Shown piece by piece: positions 35,728-45,366 of a DNA stretch of 64,000 nucleotides. A program made the position numbers and the translations under genes. A model generated the notes under the pieces. That model searched no databases. It was not told the origin of the DNA and saw only the letters and a list, made by a program, of their open reading frames with translations. The DNA lies in assembly GCA_023954075.1 (NCBI GenBank), contig JAMLIV010000016.1, positions 1-64,000 on the forward strand, given 5' to 3'. The first letter of the stretch is position 1, and every line of letters starts with the position of its first letter. The stretch is from Lysobacteraceae bacterium (GTDB lineage Bacteria; Pseudomonadota; Gammaproteobacteria; Xanthomonadales; Xanthomonadaceae).

Positions 35728-37146
35728 TCAGCGCCCGGCGTCCATCACCACCAGCGCCAGCTCGGCGTGGTCGCTGCCGTGGGCGTTGCTGGCGCTGATT
35801 CGCAGCGCAAAAGTACCGGCCTCGTACACGGTGCCGTGGATCACGCCGCGCCGCGCATCCAGCGCCAGCCCCGGCGGCAGCCCCATGACCTCGAAGGACA
35901 CCACCGGATTCCGGACTGCGATCCGATGGTGCCATGGTCTTCCGACCGGTGCCTGCACGCGCGCGGTCGCGCCGAGCAGCGGCTCGCGTGCGCCGTGGCG
36001 CAACCGCCAGGCGTTCAGCCGCAGGCGCGCGTTCTCGCGCAGGTCGAGCCAGAAGAGCGCGATGTCGAAGACGTGGAGGTTGCGCCCGCCGAACACGCCG
36101 CCGTCGTCGAAGCATGTCGCCGGCAGCACGCCCGGCGAGACGCGCGTGTAGCCGCCCCGCAGGATGGTCGAGACCTGCTGCGGCAGCAGCGCGGCATAGG
36201 TCTCCCGGGTGCCGAACGGCACCGCGCCGCGGTGCCGGCGCGCCGGCGTGCGGGCGCGTCGGGCATCCCAGCTCACCGGATTCATCCCGGCGAGCGGCCC
36301 GTCGGGCGGCGCGATCCAGCGCTGCGCGGCGCGACTCCAGTACGCGTTGTCCTGCCGCCACTGCGCAATTTCCTCCGGCTGCGCCCCCTCGCCGAAGGTT
36401 TGCCAGATGGCCACGCAGCCCACCTGCGACGGACGCTCGCAGGGCGGCAGGCGGATCAGGTCGTCCCGGAAGAATGCGCGCGGGATCGGCTGCCCGGGCA
36501 GGTAGGCGGCGACCAGCAGGTCTTCCATCGGCGTGCCCTGGATCGCCTCCAACAGCAGGCGCTGGGCGTGGTTGGTGCCCTGGCTGTGGCCCACCAGAAA
36601 GAAGGGGCGGCCCTGGTTGTAGTGCGTCGCGTAGTGTCGGAACGCGGCCAGCACGTCGGCGTAAGCGAGGTTGAGCGGGGCCTGCTGCGCCTGCGCGTCC
36701 AGCGCATAGGTCGACAAGGTGATCTGGCGGTAGCGCGGCGCGTACACTCGCGCCACCGCGTTGAACGGCGTGGCCTGGGTGAGCAGCATCAGTTCGGCCA
36801 TGTGGTTGGCGTCCGCATCATCCAGCGACGCATTGCGCACGTCCTCGCGCATCGCCGTGGTCGGATGCACATAGAACACGTCGGCCACCGCCTGTGCCTG
36901 CAGATCGGAAAACCCCGCGCCGCGCGGCGTCGCCATCGCCGCCGACGGATGATCGGGAAGCGCCAGCCAGTGATCGGCCTGACCGTAGTCCAACGCCGCC
37001 CCGATCGGCACGTCGCCGCCCTGCGCGTGCGGCGCAGCACCCAGCCATCCGATCAGGAGCCCCACGGCGCACGCACCGCGCAGGCTGCGAAGCCGCCGGC
37101 GCGCGGATCGCGCCATCGTGTTCCATCGCGGATCGGGAAGCGTCAT
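35728..37146 (-). CDS. Secreted DUF3089 alpha/beta hydrolase with C-terminal Ig-like domain
   Basis: 472 residues. After a basic N-terminus comes a signal-like helix (about 21-40, ending PHAQG). A DUF3089 lipase-like domain follows (about 50-330) with VADVFYVHPTT and the serine elbow LVGHSQGTNHAQRL. The last 90 residues (about 380-472; PVVSFEVMGLPPGLALD, GTFALRISASNAHG) look like a putative Ig (He_PIG) domain. Probably a periplasmic or extracellular esterase; the substrate is unknown. ATG 37146 is chosen from the conserved signal region; the open frame extends far upstream without support. Confidence 0.75.
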   Translation of the reverse strand: MTLPDPRWNTMARSARRRLRSLRGACAVGLLIGWLGAAPHAQGGDVPIGAALDYGQADHWLALPDHPSAAMATPRGAGFSDLQAQAVADVFYVHPTTAMREDVRNASLDDADANHMAELMLLTQATPFNAVARVYAPRYRQITLSTYALDAQAQQAPLNLAYADVLAAFRHYATHYNQGRPFFLVGHSQGTNHAQRLLLEAIQGTPMEDLLVAAYLPGQPIPRAFFRDDLIRLPPCERPSQVGCVAIWQTFGEGAQPEEIAQWRQDNAYWSRAAQRWIAPPDGPLAGMNPVSWDARRARTPARRHRGAVPFGTRETYAALLPQQVSTILRGGYTRVSPGVLPATCFDDGGVFGGRNLHVFDIALFWLDLRENARLRLNAWRLRHGAREPLLGATARVQAPVGRPWHHRIAVRNPVVSFEVMGLPPGLALDARRGVIHGTVYEAGTFALRISASNAHGSDHAELALVVMDAGR

Positions 37147-37337
37147 CGCGGTCTCCTCGGGCAGGAAGGGTGCGGAACCCCGCGGCGGACGTGGCGATCC
37201 CGGCACCGCCAGCTTAGGTGCCAGCCCGCGTCGCGCATAGCGCCGGCTGCCGCGCGGGCTTCGGCCCGGCGTCGGGCCACACCGCTTGCGGCCTTGCGGA
37301 TCCTGGCCGCAGGTCCGGCAACCCGCCGCCGCAGCGC

Positions 37338-39170
37338 TTATTCCACCGTCACGCTCTTGGCCAGATTGCGCGGCTTGTCGACGTCGGTGCCGCGCGCCAG
37401 GGCGGTGTGATAGGCAAGCAGCTGCACCGGGATCGCGTGCACGATGGGAGACAGGATCCCGACGTGGCGCGGGGTGCGGATGACGTGCACGCCTTCGGAC
37501 TGGGTGAAGCTGCTGTCGGCGTCGGCGAAGACGAACATCTCGCCGCCGCGCGCGCGCACTTCCTGGATGTTGGATTTCACCTTTTCCAGGAGCGCGTCGT
37601 TGGGCGCGATGACGACCACCGGCATGGCCTCGTCCACCAGCGCCAGCGGGCCATGCTTGAGCTCGCCGGCGGGGTAGCCTTCGGCGTGGATGTAGGAAAT
37701 TTCCTTGAGCTTCAACGCGCCTTCCAGCGCGATCGGATAGTGCGTGCCGCGGCCGAGGAACAGGGCGTGCTGGCGCGGCGCGAATTTTTCCGCCCACGAC
37801 GCCACCTGCGGCTCCAGGTTGAGCGCGTGCTGCACGCTGCCGGGCAGATGCCGCAGGTCATCGAGCAGCGCCGCTTCGCGTTCGGCATCGACCTGCCCGC
37901 GCAGTTTTCCGAGCGTGACCGCCAGCGCGAACAGCGCCACCAGCTGCGTGGTGAAGGCCTTGGTGGACGCCACGCCGATTTCCGCACCGGCACGGGTGTG
38001 GAACACCAGCCGGCTGGCGCGCGGGATGGCGCTCTCGGGCACGTTGCAGATCGACAGGGTCTTGTCCTGTCCCTGCGCCTTGGCGTATTTGAGCGCCTCC
38101 ATCGTGTCCAGGGTTTCGCCGGACTGGGAGATGGTGACGATGAGCTGTTTCGGGTTCGCCACCACGCGGCGATAGCGGTATTCGCTGGCGATGTCGACGG
38201 CGCAGGGAAGACCGGCGAGCGCTTCGATCCAGTAGCGCGCGGTCAGGCCGGCGTAATAGCTGGTGCCGCAGGCCAGAACCTGCACCGAGTCCACGTCGGC
38301 GAGAAGCCGCGCGGCGTCCGCTCCGAACAGCACCGCGTCGAACCCGCCGGCATCGACGATGCCCTCCACGGTGTCGCCGATGGCGCGCGGCTGCTCGTGG
38401 ATCTCCTTCTGCATGAAGTGGCGGTACGGGCCCAGCTCGAGCGAGGCGAGCGAGACATCGGAGACGTGCACCTCGCGCGTGACGGGCGCATCGTCGGCAT
38501 CGAACACCCGCACCGCATCGCAGCTCAGCTCGGCGGTGTCGCCCTCCTCCAGGAAGATCACCCGGCGGGTGGCGGAAACGATCGCGGAAACGTCGGAAGC
38601 GACGAAGTTCTCGCCGTCGCCCAGGCCGACCAGCAGGGGACAGCCCACGCGCGCGGCCACCAGGGTGAAAGGATCGCGCCGGTCGATCACCGCCAGCGCG
38701 TAGGCACCGTGCAGCTCCTTCACCGCCTGCTGCAAGGCGCCGATCAGGCTGGCGCCCCGCGCGCGGTGGTGGTGGATGAGGTGGGCGATGACTTCGGTAT
38801 CGGTCTGCGATTCGAACCGGTAGCCAAGCGCGATCAGGCGCTCGCGCTGCGCCTCGTGGTTCTCGATGATGCCGTTGTGCACCAGCGCCAGCTCGCCATG
38901 GCTGATGTGCGGGTGCGCGTTGGATTCGGTGACGCCGCCGTGCGTGGCCCAGCGCGTATGGCCGATGCCGAGGGTCGCGCTGAATCCTTCAGCCAATGCC
39001 GCCGATTCCATTTCCGCCACCCGCCCGGTGCGGCGCACGCGGTGCACGTCCTCGTTGGCGATCACCGCGATGCCGGCCGAATCATAGCCACGGTATTCCA
39101 GCCGCTTGAGGCCATCGACCAGCAGGGGAACGACGTCACGATGGGCGATGGCGCCGACGATTCCACACAT
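37338..39170 (-). CDS. glmS: Glutamine-fructose-6-phosphate aminotransferase (isomerizing)
   Basis: 610 residues, the usual GlmS length. N-terminal class II amidotransferase with catalytic Cys2 (MCGIVGAIA), [19 protein letters not shown] and HNGIIEN, then two SIS isomerase domains ([35 protein letters not shown]) and the C-terminal [12 protein letters not shown]. It makes glucosamine-6-phosphate for peptidoglycan and LPS. The start is fixed by Cys2. The sugar-nucleotide partner glmU is 22 kb away in this window, beyond the exporter locus and the atp operon. Confidence 0.98.
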   Translation of the reverse strand: MCGIVGAIAHRDVVPLLVDGLKRLEYRGYDSAGIAVIANEDVHRVRRTGRVAEMESAALAEGFSATLGIGHTRWATHGGVTESNAHPHISHGELALVHNGIIENHEAQRERLIALGYRFESQTDTEVIAHLIHHHRARGASLIGALQQAVKELHGAYALAVIDRRDPFTLVAARVGCPLLVGLGDGENFVASDVSAIVSATRRVIFLEEGDTAELSCDAVRVFDADDAPVTREVHVSDVSLASLELGPYRHFMQKEIHEQPRAIGDTVEGIVDAGGFDAVLFGADAARLLADVDSVQVLACGTSYYAGLTARYWIEALAGLPCAVDIASEYRYRRVVANPKQLIVTISQSGETLDTMEALKYAKAQGQDKTLSICNVPESAIPRASRLVFHTRAGAEIGVASTKAFTTQLVALFALAVTLGKLRGQVDAEREAALLDDLRHLPGSVQHALNLEPQVASWAEKFAPRQHALFLGRGTHYPIALEGALKLKEISYIHAEGYPAGELKHGPLALVDEAMPVVVIAPNDALLEKVKSNIQEVRARGGEMFVFADADSSFTQSEGVHVIRTPRHVGILSPIVHAIPVQLLAYHTALARGTDVDKPRNLAKSVTVE

Positions 39171-39213
39171 GGAGCTTCTCAAGGGCGGGACGGGGCGGGA
39201 AGTATCGCATGCA

Positions 39214-39260
39214 CCCCGTCCGGGGATTGTGGCAAACGTCCGGCCGGACAGGGCGGACAG
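39214..39260. promoter_or_regulatory. Candidate upstream activator site for the sigma-54 promoter
   Basis: A perfect 12-bp palindrome GTCCGGCCGGAC (39238-39249) sits about 75 bp upstream of the -24 element, 20 bp from another GTCCGG (39218) and next to two CGGACAG words (39245-39251, 39254-39260). NtrC-type regulators bind such palindromes upstream of sigma-54 promoters. Assignment is by position and symmetry only. Confidence 0.4.
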
Positions 39261-39313
39261 CGGGCGGGATATAAAAAACACTGCAAAAACAAATGGCTGC
39301 GGCGGATAAATGG

Positions 39314-39330
39314 TTGGCATGCATCCTGCC
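39314..39330 (+). promoter_or_regulatory. Sigma-54 (-24/-12) promoter for the exporter operon
   Basis: TTGGCATGCATCCTGCC fits the YTGGCAYG-N4-TTGCW consensus, with the invariant GG (39316-39317) and GC (39328-39329) separated by exactly 10 nt. Transcription would start near 39341, leaving a leader of about 23 nt before the adaptor ATG at 39364. A sigma-54-dependent activator gene is in the same cluster (47272-48621). Confidence 0.7.
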
Positions 39331-39363
39331 TTATGAACAGGAGTATCCCGATCCGAGCCCTCC

Positions 39364-40644
39364 ATGATCCGTGACACTTCCGCCCAAGACAGCCTGCGCA
39401 GCCCGCTCGACATCCGCCGCCGCACGCGTCGCCGCTGGCTGATCCTCGCCGCTGCGGGCCTTGCCTTCGTGCTGGCGCTGGCATGGCTGGTGTCGGGCTG
39501 GTCGACTGGTGGCCGTTCGGTTGATGCCTCGCGTCTGCGCATCGCCACCGTCACCCGCGGCGATCTGGTGCGCGACTTGTCGGCCGAGGCGCGTGTCATC
39601 ACCGCCAACAGCCCCACCCTGTACGCCATCGCCGGCGGCACCGTGCGCCTGGACGTGGTCGCCGGCGACGCCGTAAGTGCGGGACAGACACTGGCCAGCA
39701 TCGACAGCCCGGAACTGCGCAGCCGGCTGGTGCAGGAGGAATCCACCCTGGCCAGCCTGGAAGGCGAATCGCGCCGCGCCGGCCTGGATGCACGGCTGGC
39801 CCGCTTCGAGGCGCGCAAGCTGCTCGACCAGGCCCGGGTGGAACAGACCGCCGCCCAGCGCGACCTGGAGCGCATGCAGCGCGCCTTCGACCTGGGCGCG
39901 CTGCCGCGCAACGATCTGGATCGCGCCCGCGACAACCTGCGCAAGGCCGAGATCGGCGTCGCCGCCGCGCGCGAAAGCCACGAGTTGCAGTTGCAGGGCA
40001 CAAAGATCGATGCCGAGAACAAGCGTCTGCTGGCGATCCGCCAGAAGGCCGTGGTCGATGAGCTGCAACGCCAGGTCGACGCCCTGGCCTTGCGCGCGCC
40101 CTTCGACGGACAGGTCGGCCAGGTGCAGGTGGCACAGGGTGCCAACGTCGCCATCCACGCACCGATCCTGAGCGTGGTGGATCTGTCGGAATTCGAGGTG
40201 GAAGTGCGCGTGCCCGAAAGTTTCGCGCGTGACCTTGCCATCGGCATTCCCGCCGAAGTGCGCGGCAACGCCGCGATGTACACCGCGAGCGTGGCGGCGG
40301 TATCACCCGAAGTGGTCAATGGCGAAGTGACCGCACGGCTGCGCTTCGACGAGGGCGAACAGCCGCCCGGCCTGCGCCAGAACCAGCGCCTTTCCGCCCG
40401 CATCGTGCTGGACCGTCGCGATGACATCCTGCGGATCGAGCGCGGCCCCTTCCTGGAACAGGGTGGTGGCCGCTATGCCTGGGTGGTCGAGGGCAGCAGC
40501 GCGGTGCGCCGCCCGATCCAGCTCGGCGTGGCCGGGCTGGATGCGGTGGAAGTGATATCCGGTTTGGAGGCCGGCGACCGGGTGGTGATTTCCGGTGCCG
40601 ACCGCTTCGACAACGCGGACAGGGTCCGCATCACGGGAGACTGA
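39364..40644 (+). CDS. HlyD/MacA-type periplasmic adaptor protein
   Basis: 426 residues: an Arg-rich cytosolic start, one membrane anchor (about 24-45), a biotinyl-lipoyl-like half motif, a long alpha-helical hairpin (about 120-240, rich in Arg/Gln/Leu), the second lipoyl half [19 protein letters not shown], and a beta-barrel/membrane-proximal domain. This is the membrane-fusion protein of a tripartite efflux system, bridging the inner-membrane transporter to an outer-membrane channel. No TolC-like gene is nearby, so a shared channel is likely. It is the first gene after the sigma-54 promoter; 3 nt separate it from the ATPase gene. Confidence 0.9.
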   Translation: MIRDTSAQDSLRSPLDIRRRTRRRWLILAAAGLAFVLALAWLVSGWSTGGRSVDASRLRIATVTRGDLVRDLSAEARVITANSPTLYAIAGGTVRLDVVAGDAVSAGQTLASIDSPELRSRLVQEESTLASLEGESRRAGLDARLARFEARKLLDQARVEQTAAQRDLERMQRAFDLGALPRNDLDRARDNLRKAEIGVAAARESHELQLQGTKIDAENKRLLAIRQKAVVDELQRQVDALALRAPFDGQVGQVQVAQGANVAIHAPILSVVDLSEFEVEVRVPESFARDLAIGIPAEVRGNAAMYTASVAAVSPEVVNGEVTARLRFDEGEQPPGLRQNQRLSARIVLDRRDDILRIERGPFLEQGGGRYAWVVEGSSAVRRPIQLGVAGLDAVEVISGLEAGDRVVISGADRFDNADRVRITGD

Positions 40645-40647
40645 GCC

Positions 40648-41340
40648 ATGCTCAACATGCAAGACGTCAGCAAGATCTATCGCACCGAACTGGTCGAAAC
40701 CCACGCCCTGCGCGCGCTCGACCTCGTCGTGAAGGAAGGCGAGTTCGTCGCCGTCACCGGCCCGTCCGGTTCGGGCAAGACGACCTTCCTCAACATCGCC
40801 GGCCTGCTGGAGGAGTTCACCAGCGGCAGCTACGTGCTCGATGGCGTGGACGTCAAAGGTCTCGACGACAACGCCCGCTCGAAGCTGCGCAACCGCAAGA
40901 TCGGCTTCATCTTCCAGAGCTTCAACCTGATCCCCGACCTCAACCTGTTCGACAATGTCGACGTGCCGCTGCGCTATCGCGGCATGGGCGCGGCCGAGCG
41001 CCGCCAACGCATCGAAAAGGCGCTGACCGACGTGGGCCTGGGCTCGCGCATGAAGCACTACCCGGCGGAACTGTCCGGCGGCCAGCAGCAGCGCGCCGCC
41101 ATCGCCCGCGCCCTGGCCGGCGACCCGCGCCTGCTGCTGGCGGACGAGCCCACCGGCAACCTCGATTCGCAAATGGCCCGCAGCGTGATGGAGCTGCTGG
41201 AGGACATCAACGCGCGCGGCACCACCATCGTGATGGTCACCCACGACGCCGAACTGGCTGCCCGCGCCCAGCGCAACGTGCATATCGTCGATGGCATGGC
41301 GACCGACCTGCAGCGTGGTTCGGTGCTGGCCTCGGCCTGA
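40648..41340 (+). CDS. MacB/LolD-type ABC transporter ATPase
   Basis: A 230-residue stand-alone ATPase. Walker A GPSGSGKTT (from residue 38), Q-loop FIFQSFNLIPDLNL, signature LSGGQQQRAAIARAL, Walker B LLLADEPTGNLD and H-loop MVTHDAEL are all intact. The family drives mechanotransmission exporters (MacB, LolCDE, FtsX types) in which permeases have four helices and a large periplasmic domain. It is the only ATPase in a cluster with four such permeases, so it must serve more than one pair or a larger assembly. The next gene begins after 2 nt. Confidence 0.93.
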   Translation: MLNMQDVSKIYRTELVETHALRALDLVVKEGEFVAVTGPSGSGKTTFLNIAGLLEEFTSGSYVLDGVDVKGLDDNARSKLRNRKIGFIFQSFNLIPDLNLFDNVDVPLRYRGMGAAERRQRIEKALTDVGLGSRMKHYPAELSGGQQQRAAIARALAGDPRLLLADEPTGNLDSQMARSVMELLEDINARGTTIVMVTHDAELAARAQRNVHIVDGMATDLQRGSVLASA

Positions 41341-41342
41341 CC

Positions 41343-42665
41343 ATGTTTGCCTACTACCTCAAACTCGCCCTGCGCAGTCTGCGTCGTCACCCGGTGTTGA
41401 CCGTGTTGATGGTGCTGTCGATTGCCGTGGGCATCGGCGCGGCGATGACCACGCTGACGGTGATGCACCTGCTTTCCGGCGATCCGCTGCCGGGCCGCAG
41501 CCAGCATATCTTCTACCCGCAGGTGGACGCGCTTTCGACCGATCGCGCACGACGCCAGCCGCCGGACATGCTCGATTACACCTCCGCGATGGACTTGTGG
41601 CGCGCCCAACGCGCCGACCGCCAGGCCCTGGTGAACGACAGCCGGATCAAGTTGCAGGCACCGGATACCGGGCATCCGTCGCTGATGACGACGATGCTGT
41701 CCACCCACGCCGACTTCTTCCCGATGTTTGCCGTGCCCTTCGCCTTCGGGGGTGCCTGGACGGCCGAGGATGACGAGCGTCATGCGCGAGTCGCGGTGAT
41801 TTCGGCGGATCTCAACGAAAAACTCTTCGGCGGCGACAACAGCGTCGGGCGAACGCTGCGCATCCGCGATGCCGAGGTCCGCATCGTCGGTGTGCTCGCA
41901 CCGTGGCGGCCCTCGCCGCAATTCCACACCCTGGCCGGTGGCAACTTTTCGCAGGGCGATACCGCCAGCTTCTACGACACGCCGGAGGATGTGATGGTGC
42001 CGTTCCAGACGGGGCTGGAAATCAACGACGGCCACTTTGCCCAGTTCACCTGCAATGCCCTGCCGGCCACGCCCGGTAGCCTGCAGAACACCGATTGCGT
42101 GTGGTTGCAGTTGTGGGTGGAACTGGACAGTAACGCGAAAGTGGCCGATTACCGCCGTTTCGTCACCGACTACGCCGCGCAGCAAAAGGCGCTGGGGCGC
42201 ATGCCGTTTCCGGAGAACGCCCGTCTGTTGTCGCTGATGGAATGGCTGGACTACAACCGGGTGGTGCCACGCGACGTGCGCCTGCAAAGCTGGTTGGCGC
42301 TGGCCTTCCTGCTGGTTTGCCTGTTCAACACGGTCGGCCTGCTGCTGGCGAAGTTCATGCGCCGTGGCGGTGAAATCGGCGTGCGTCGTGCGCTGGGTGC
42401 ATCGAGGCGTTCGATCTTCGCCCAATGCCTGACCGAGGCGGGATTGACCGGAGTGATCGGCGGCGCGTTCGGACTGTTGCTGACCCTGCTCGGTCTTTGG
42501 GCGGTGCGCCGCCAGCCGGTGGAGTACGCCGACCTGATACACCTGGACATGCCGATGTTTGTGGCCACCTTCGCGCTTGCGCTGGCCGCCAGTGGGATCG
42601 CCGGGCTGTTCCCCGCCTTGCGTGCCAGCCGCATCGCGCCGGCCATGCAACTGAAAACACTCTGA
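41343..42665 (+). CDS. MacB/FtsX-type permease, class A copy 1
   Basis: 440 residues: one N-terminal helix (about 20-45; VLTVLMVLSIAVGIGAAMTT), a periplasmic MacB-type core domain (about 50-305), then three C-terminal helices (about 315-435). The FtsX-type coupling motif GEIGVRRALGASRRSIF lies after helix 2. It is clearly paralogous to the gene at 43911: both begin MFAYYL-LALRS, share LSGDP, DFFPMF and NTVGLLLAKF, but differ strongly in the middle of the periplasmic domain. It lacks its own ATPase domain, unlike MacB. Confidence 0.88.
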   Translation: MFAYYLKLALRSLRRHPVLTVLMVLSIAVGIGAAMTTLTVMHLLSGDPLPGRSQHIFYPQVDALSTDRARRQPPDMLDYTSAMDLWRAQRADRQALVNDSRIKLQAPDTGHPSLMTTMLSTHADFFPMFAVPFAFGGAWTAEDDERHARVAVISADLNEKLFGGDNSVGRTLRIRDAEVRIVGVLAPWRPSPQFHTLAGGNFSQGDTASFYDTPEDVMVPFQTGLEINDGHFAQFTCNALPATPGSLQNTDCVWLQLWVELDSNAKVADYRRFVTDYAAQQKALGRMPFPENARLLSLMEWLDYNRVVPRDVRLQSWLALAFLLVCLFNTVGLLLAKFMRRGGEIGVRRALGASRRSIFAQCLTEAGLTGVIGGAFGLLLTLLGLWAVRRQPVEYADLIHLDMPMFVATFALALAASGIAGLFPALRASRIAPAMQLKTL

Positions 42666-42678
42666 GCGGAGCCGATAC

Positions 42679-43893
42679 ATGGACATCAAGCCGATCATCT
42701 CCGCACTGCGTCGCCACCGTGTCGCCGCGGCACTGATCACGCTGGAAATCGCGTTGGCCTGCGCGGTGCTGTGCAATGCGTTCTTCCTGATCAACAATCG
42801 CCAGGAACTGATGCGCATCGTCAGCGGAGTGGATGAAAGTGCCACCGGCGTGATCGCGTTGAGTGGTTGCGAGGGTTGCGGCAACGCCGACTTCAATGCG
42901 CGTGTGCTCGGCGCACTGCGTGCGATTCCCGGACTGCGTGCCGCCGGCACCGCAAACAGCACCCCGTTCGGCCCGCGTGCCGGCTACATGGGTGCCAGCC
43001 TCGACCGCGAGCAACAGCACTGGGCTGGCGTGCTGCACTTCTATCTGTTCGATGCCGCGGCGATCGAGGCGCTCGACCTGCATCCGGTGCAGGGCAGCCC
43101 CTTTGCTTCCGACGACTTCCAGCCCGTCGAGAACTTCATACCGACCGAGGCTCCGGTGTGGGTCACGCGTGCCTTGGCCGAGCATCTGTGGCCAGGGGAG
43201 AACCCGCTGGGCAGGGAATTGTGGAGCGGCGGGCATTTCCGTGTGACCGGCGTGGTGGAAAACTTCGCGGTCACCTCCCCGGGGCGCAGCGAAGAGGGTG
43301 TGGCCGGCGCGCAATGGTCGGTGATCGTGCCGGTGCGCGACGATGCACAATCGGGCAGCTACGTGCTGCGCGCCGATGCGCTCGACCTGCCCCGGGTGAT
43401 GCAGGCCGCGCGCGAAGCGGTGGCGCGGGCCGTGCCCGAAGCGGTGCTTGACCTGCAGCAGAGCCGGGAACTGTCGGAGCTGCGTGAACACTATTTCCGC
43501 AGTGACCGCGCGATGGCCTGGCTGTTGATCGGCGTGATCGCCGCAATGCTGCTGGTCACCGCGCTGGGCATCGTCGGCCTGGCCAGCTTCTGGGTGCAGC
43601 AGCGCACTCGCCAGATCGGCGTGCGGCGCGCGCTCGGTGCCACGCGCAGCGACATCCTGCGCTATTTCCAGACGGAGAATTTCCTGCTCGCCGGCATGGG
43701 CATCGCGCTCGGCATGGCATTGGCCTATGGCGGCAATCTGCTGCTGATGCGCCACTTCGAACTGGCGCGGCTGCCGCTGGCCTACCTTCCGGCCGGTGCC
43801 TGCCTGTTGTGGCTCATCGGCCAGGTCGCCGTGCTCGGCCCTGCCCTGCGTGCCGCCGCCATTCCCCCCGCCACCGCCACCCGCAGCGCCTGA
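42679..43893 (+). CDS. MacB/FtsX-type permease, class B copy 1
   Basis: 404 residues with the same four-helix topology: N-terminal helix (about 14-36), periplasmic domain (about 40-275), three C-terminal helices, and the coupling motif RTRQIGVRRALGATRSDIL. It opens with M-D-I-K-P-I-I-S-A-L-R-R-H, which the gene at 45367 shares in near-identical form, and ends ATRSA like that gene. It lies 13 nt after the class A permease and probably forms a heterodimer with it. The periplasmic part contains SGCEGCGNAD, a cysteine pair absent from copy 2. Confidence 0.87.
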   Translation: MDIKPIISALRRHRVAAALITLEIALACAVLCNAFFLINNRQELMRIVSGVDESATGVIALSGCEGCGNADFNARVLGALRAIPGLRAAGTANSTPFGPRAGYMGASLDREQQHWAGVLHFYLFDAAAIEALDLHPVQGSPFASDDFQPVENFIPTEAPVWVTRALAEHLWPGENPLGRELWSGGHFRVTGVVENFAVTSPGRSEEGVAGAQWSVIVPVRDDAQSGSYVLRADALDLPRVMQAAREAVARAVPEAVLDLQQSRELSELREHYFRSDRAMAWLLIGVIAAMLLVTALGIVGLASFWVQQRTRQIGVRRALGATRSDILRYFQTENFLLAGMGIALGMALAYGGNLLLMRHFELARLPLAYLPAGACLLWLIGQVAVLGPALRAAAIPPATATRSA

Positions 43894-43910
43894 AAATCCG
43901 AGGAGCCGAA

Positions 43911-45209
43911 ATGTTTGCCTATTACCTTCGTCTGGCTCTGCGCAGCTTCCGCCGCAACAAGGCGCTGACCGCGCTGATGGTGCTGGCGATCGCGCTGGGC
44001 ATCGGCGCGACGATGACCACGCTGACGGTGTTCCATGTGCTGTCGGGTGACCCGATTCCGCAAAAGAGCGCGCGCTTGTTCTACGTGCAGCTCGATCCGC
44101 GCACCCGCGAGGGCTACCAGCCTGGCGAAGAGCCGGAGTGGCAGTTGACCCGCTACGACGCCGAGGAGCTGTTGCGCCAGAAGCGTGCGCCGCGCCAGGC
44201 GCTGATGACCGGTGGCGGCGGCATCGTGGAGCCGCGCGATACGGGCCTCAAGCCGTTCAGCGTCGGAGCACGCTATGCCTCTGCGGATTTCTTCCCGATG
44301 TTCGACACGCCGTTCCTCCATGGCTCGGGCTGGACCACTGCCGAGGATGTGAGCCATGCGCGGGTGGCGGTGATCAGTCGTGCGCTGAATGAAAAACTGT
44401 TCGGCGAAAGCAGCGGCGTGGGCCGGGAGGTCCGGTTCGACGGGAACGCGCTGCATGTGGTCGGCGTGCTCGACACCTGGAACCCGCAGCCATTGTTCTA
44501 CGACCTGCGCGGTTACGACCGCCAGGAGGACGTTTTCATCCCCTTTTCCACTTCGCGAGACCTGAAGCTGGATCGCCGCGGGACGATGAACTGTTTCGGT
44601 CGCGAGATCGTCAACGACCAGACCGCGCTGAACGTGCCCTGCGCCTGGATCCAGTACTGGGTGGAACTGGACTCGCCGGCCGATGCGCCCGCGTTCAAGG
44701 CCTATCTGGACAACTATTCCGAGCAGCAGCGCGCCGCCGGCCGCTTCGAGCGCCCGGCCAACACCCGCCTGCGCGACGTGATGACGTGGCTGGATCATCG
44801 CGGCGTGGTGCCTGGCGACGTGCGGCTGCAGATGTGGCTGGCCTTCGGTTTCCTGCTGGTGTGTCTGGTCAACACGGTGGGTCTGCTGCTGGCCAAGTTC
44901 CTGCGCCGCAGTGGCGAGATCGGCGTGCGTCGCGCGCTGGGTGCCAGCCGCGCGGAGATCTTCCGGCAATGCCTGGTCGAGGCCGGAGCCATTGGTCTGG
45001 CCGGTGGCGTGCTGGGCCTGCTGCTGGCGTTGGGCGGCCTGTGGGTGGTGCGCCAACGGCCTGCCGACTACGCCTCGCTGGCGCATCTGGATGGCTCGAT
45101 GCTGCTGCTGACGTTCGCGCTGGCGCTCATCGCCAGCCTGCTGGCTGGCGTGTTGCCGGCGTGGCGTGCGATGCAGGTGCCGCCTGCCCTGCAACTGAAA
45201 TCCCAGTAG
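43911..45209 (+). CDS. MacB/FtsX-type permease, class A copy 2
   Basis: 432 residues, paralogue of the gene at 41343. N-terminal helix about 19-42, periplasmic domain about 50-300, three C-terminal helices, and coupling motif GEIGVRRALGASRAEIF. The C-terminal membrane half is the most conserved against copy 1 (RLQ-WLA-FLLVC--NTVGLLLAKF), while the periplasmic segment around 60-110 and 195-260 differs. ATG 43911 has GAGG upstream; the longer open frame overlaps the preceding gene and is rejected. It is followed by a GTCGGGG-type repeat. Confidence 0.87.
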   Translation: MFAYYLRLALRSFRRNKALTALMVLAIALGIGATMTTLTVFHVLSGDPIPQKSARLFYVQLDPRTREGYQPGEEPEWQLTRYDAEELLRQKRAPRQALMTGGGGIVEPRDTGLKPFSVGARYASADFFPMFDTPFLHGSGWTTAEDVSHARVAVISRALNEKLFGESSGVGREVRFDGNALHVVGVLDTWNPQPLFYDLRGYDRQEDVFIPFSTSRDLKLDRRGTMNCFGREIVNDQTALNVPCAWIQYWVELDSPADAPAFKAYLDNYSEQQRAAGRFERPANTRLRDVMTWLDHRGVVPGDVRLQMWLAFGFLLVCLVNTVGLLLAKFLRRSGEIGVRRALGASRAEIFRQCLVEAGAIGLAGGVLGLLLALGGLWVVRQRPADYASLAHLDGSMLLLTFALALIASLLAGVLPAWRAMQVPPALQLKSQ

Positions 45210-45366
45210 GTCGGGGCTGCGCCTCCGTCGCTTCCACTGGCCGAGGCACGCCCCGACACACCAAAGATCGATGCAGTGTCGCCAATGTTTTCGAACGTCC
45301 GCGCCCTTCCAAGCCATCGGGCGCACAGCCCCGATCCACGGCTCTCGACATACCACTGAGGTCACC
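45209..45366. repeat. Intergenic spacer with GTCGGGG repeat between permeases
   Basis: This is the longest gap between the four permease genes, about 157 nt. It starts with GTAGGTCGGGGCTGCGCCTC (45208-45227), a degenerate copy of the palindromic family seen at 11598 and 28851. The rest shows no gene and no convincing promoter. Arrival of the repeat probably separated the second class B gene from its class A partner. Confidence 0.6.

Noticed and set aside
45241-45257. TGGC...GC sequence before the second class B permease as a second sigma-54 promoter
   Set aside because: GG and GC are 9 nt apart rather than 10, and the -12 part lacks the TTGC pattern.
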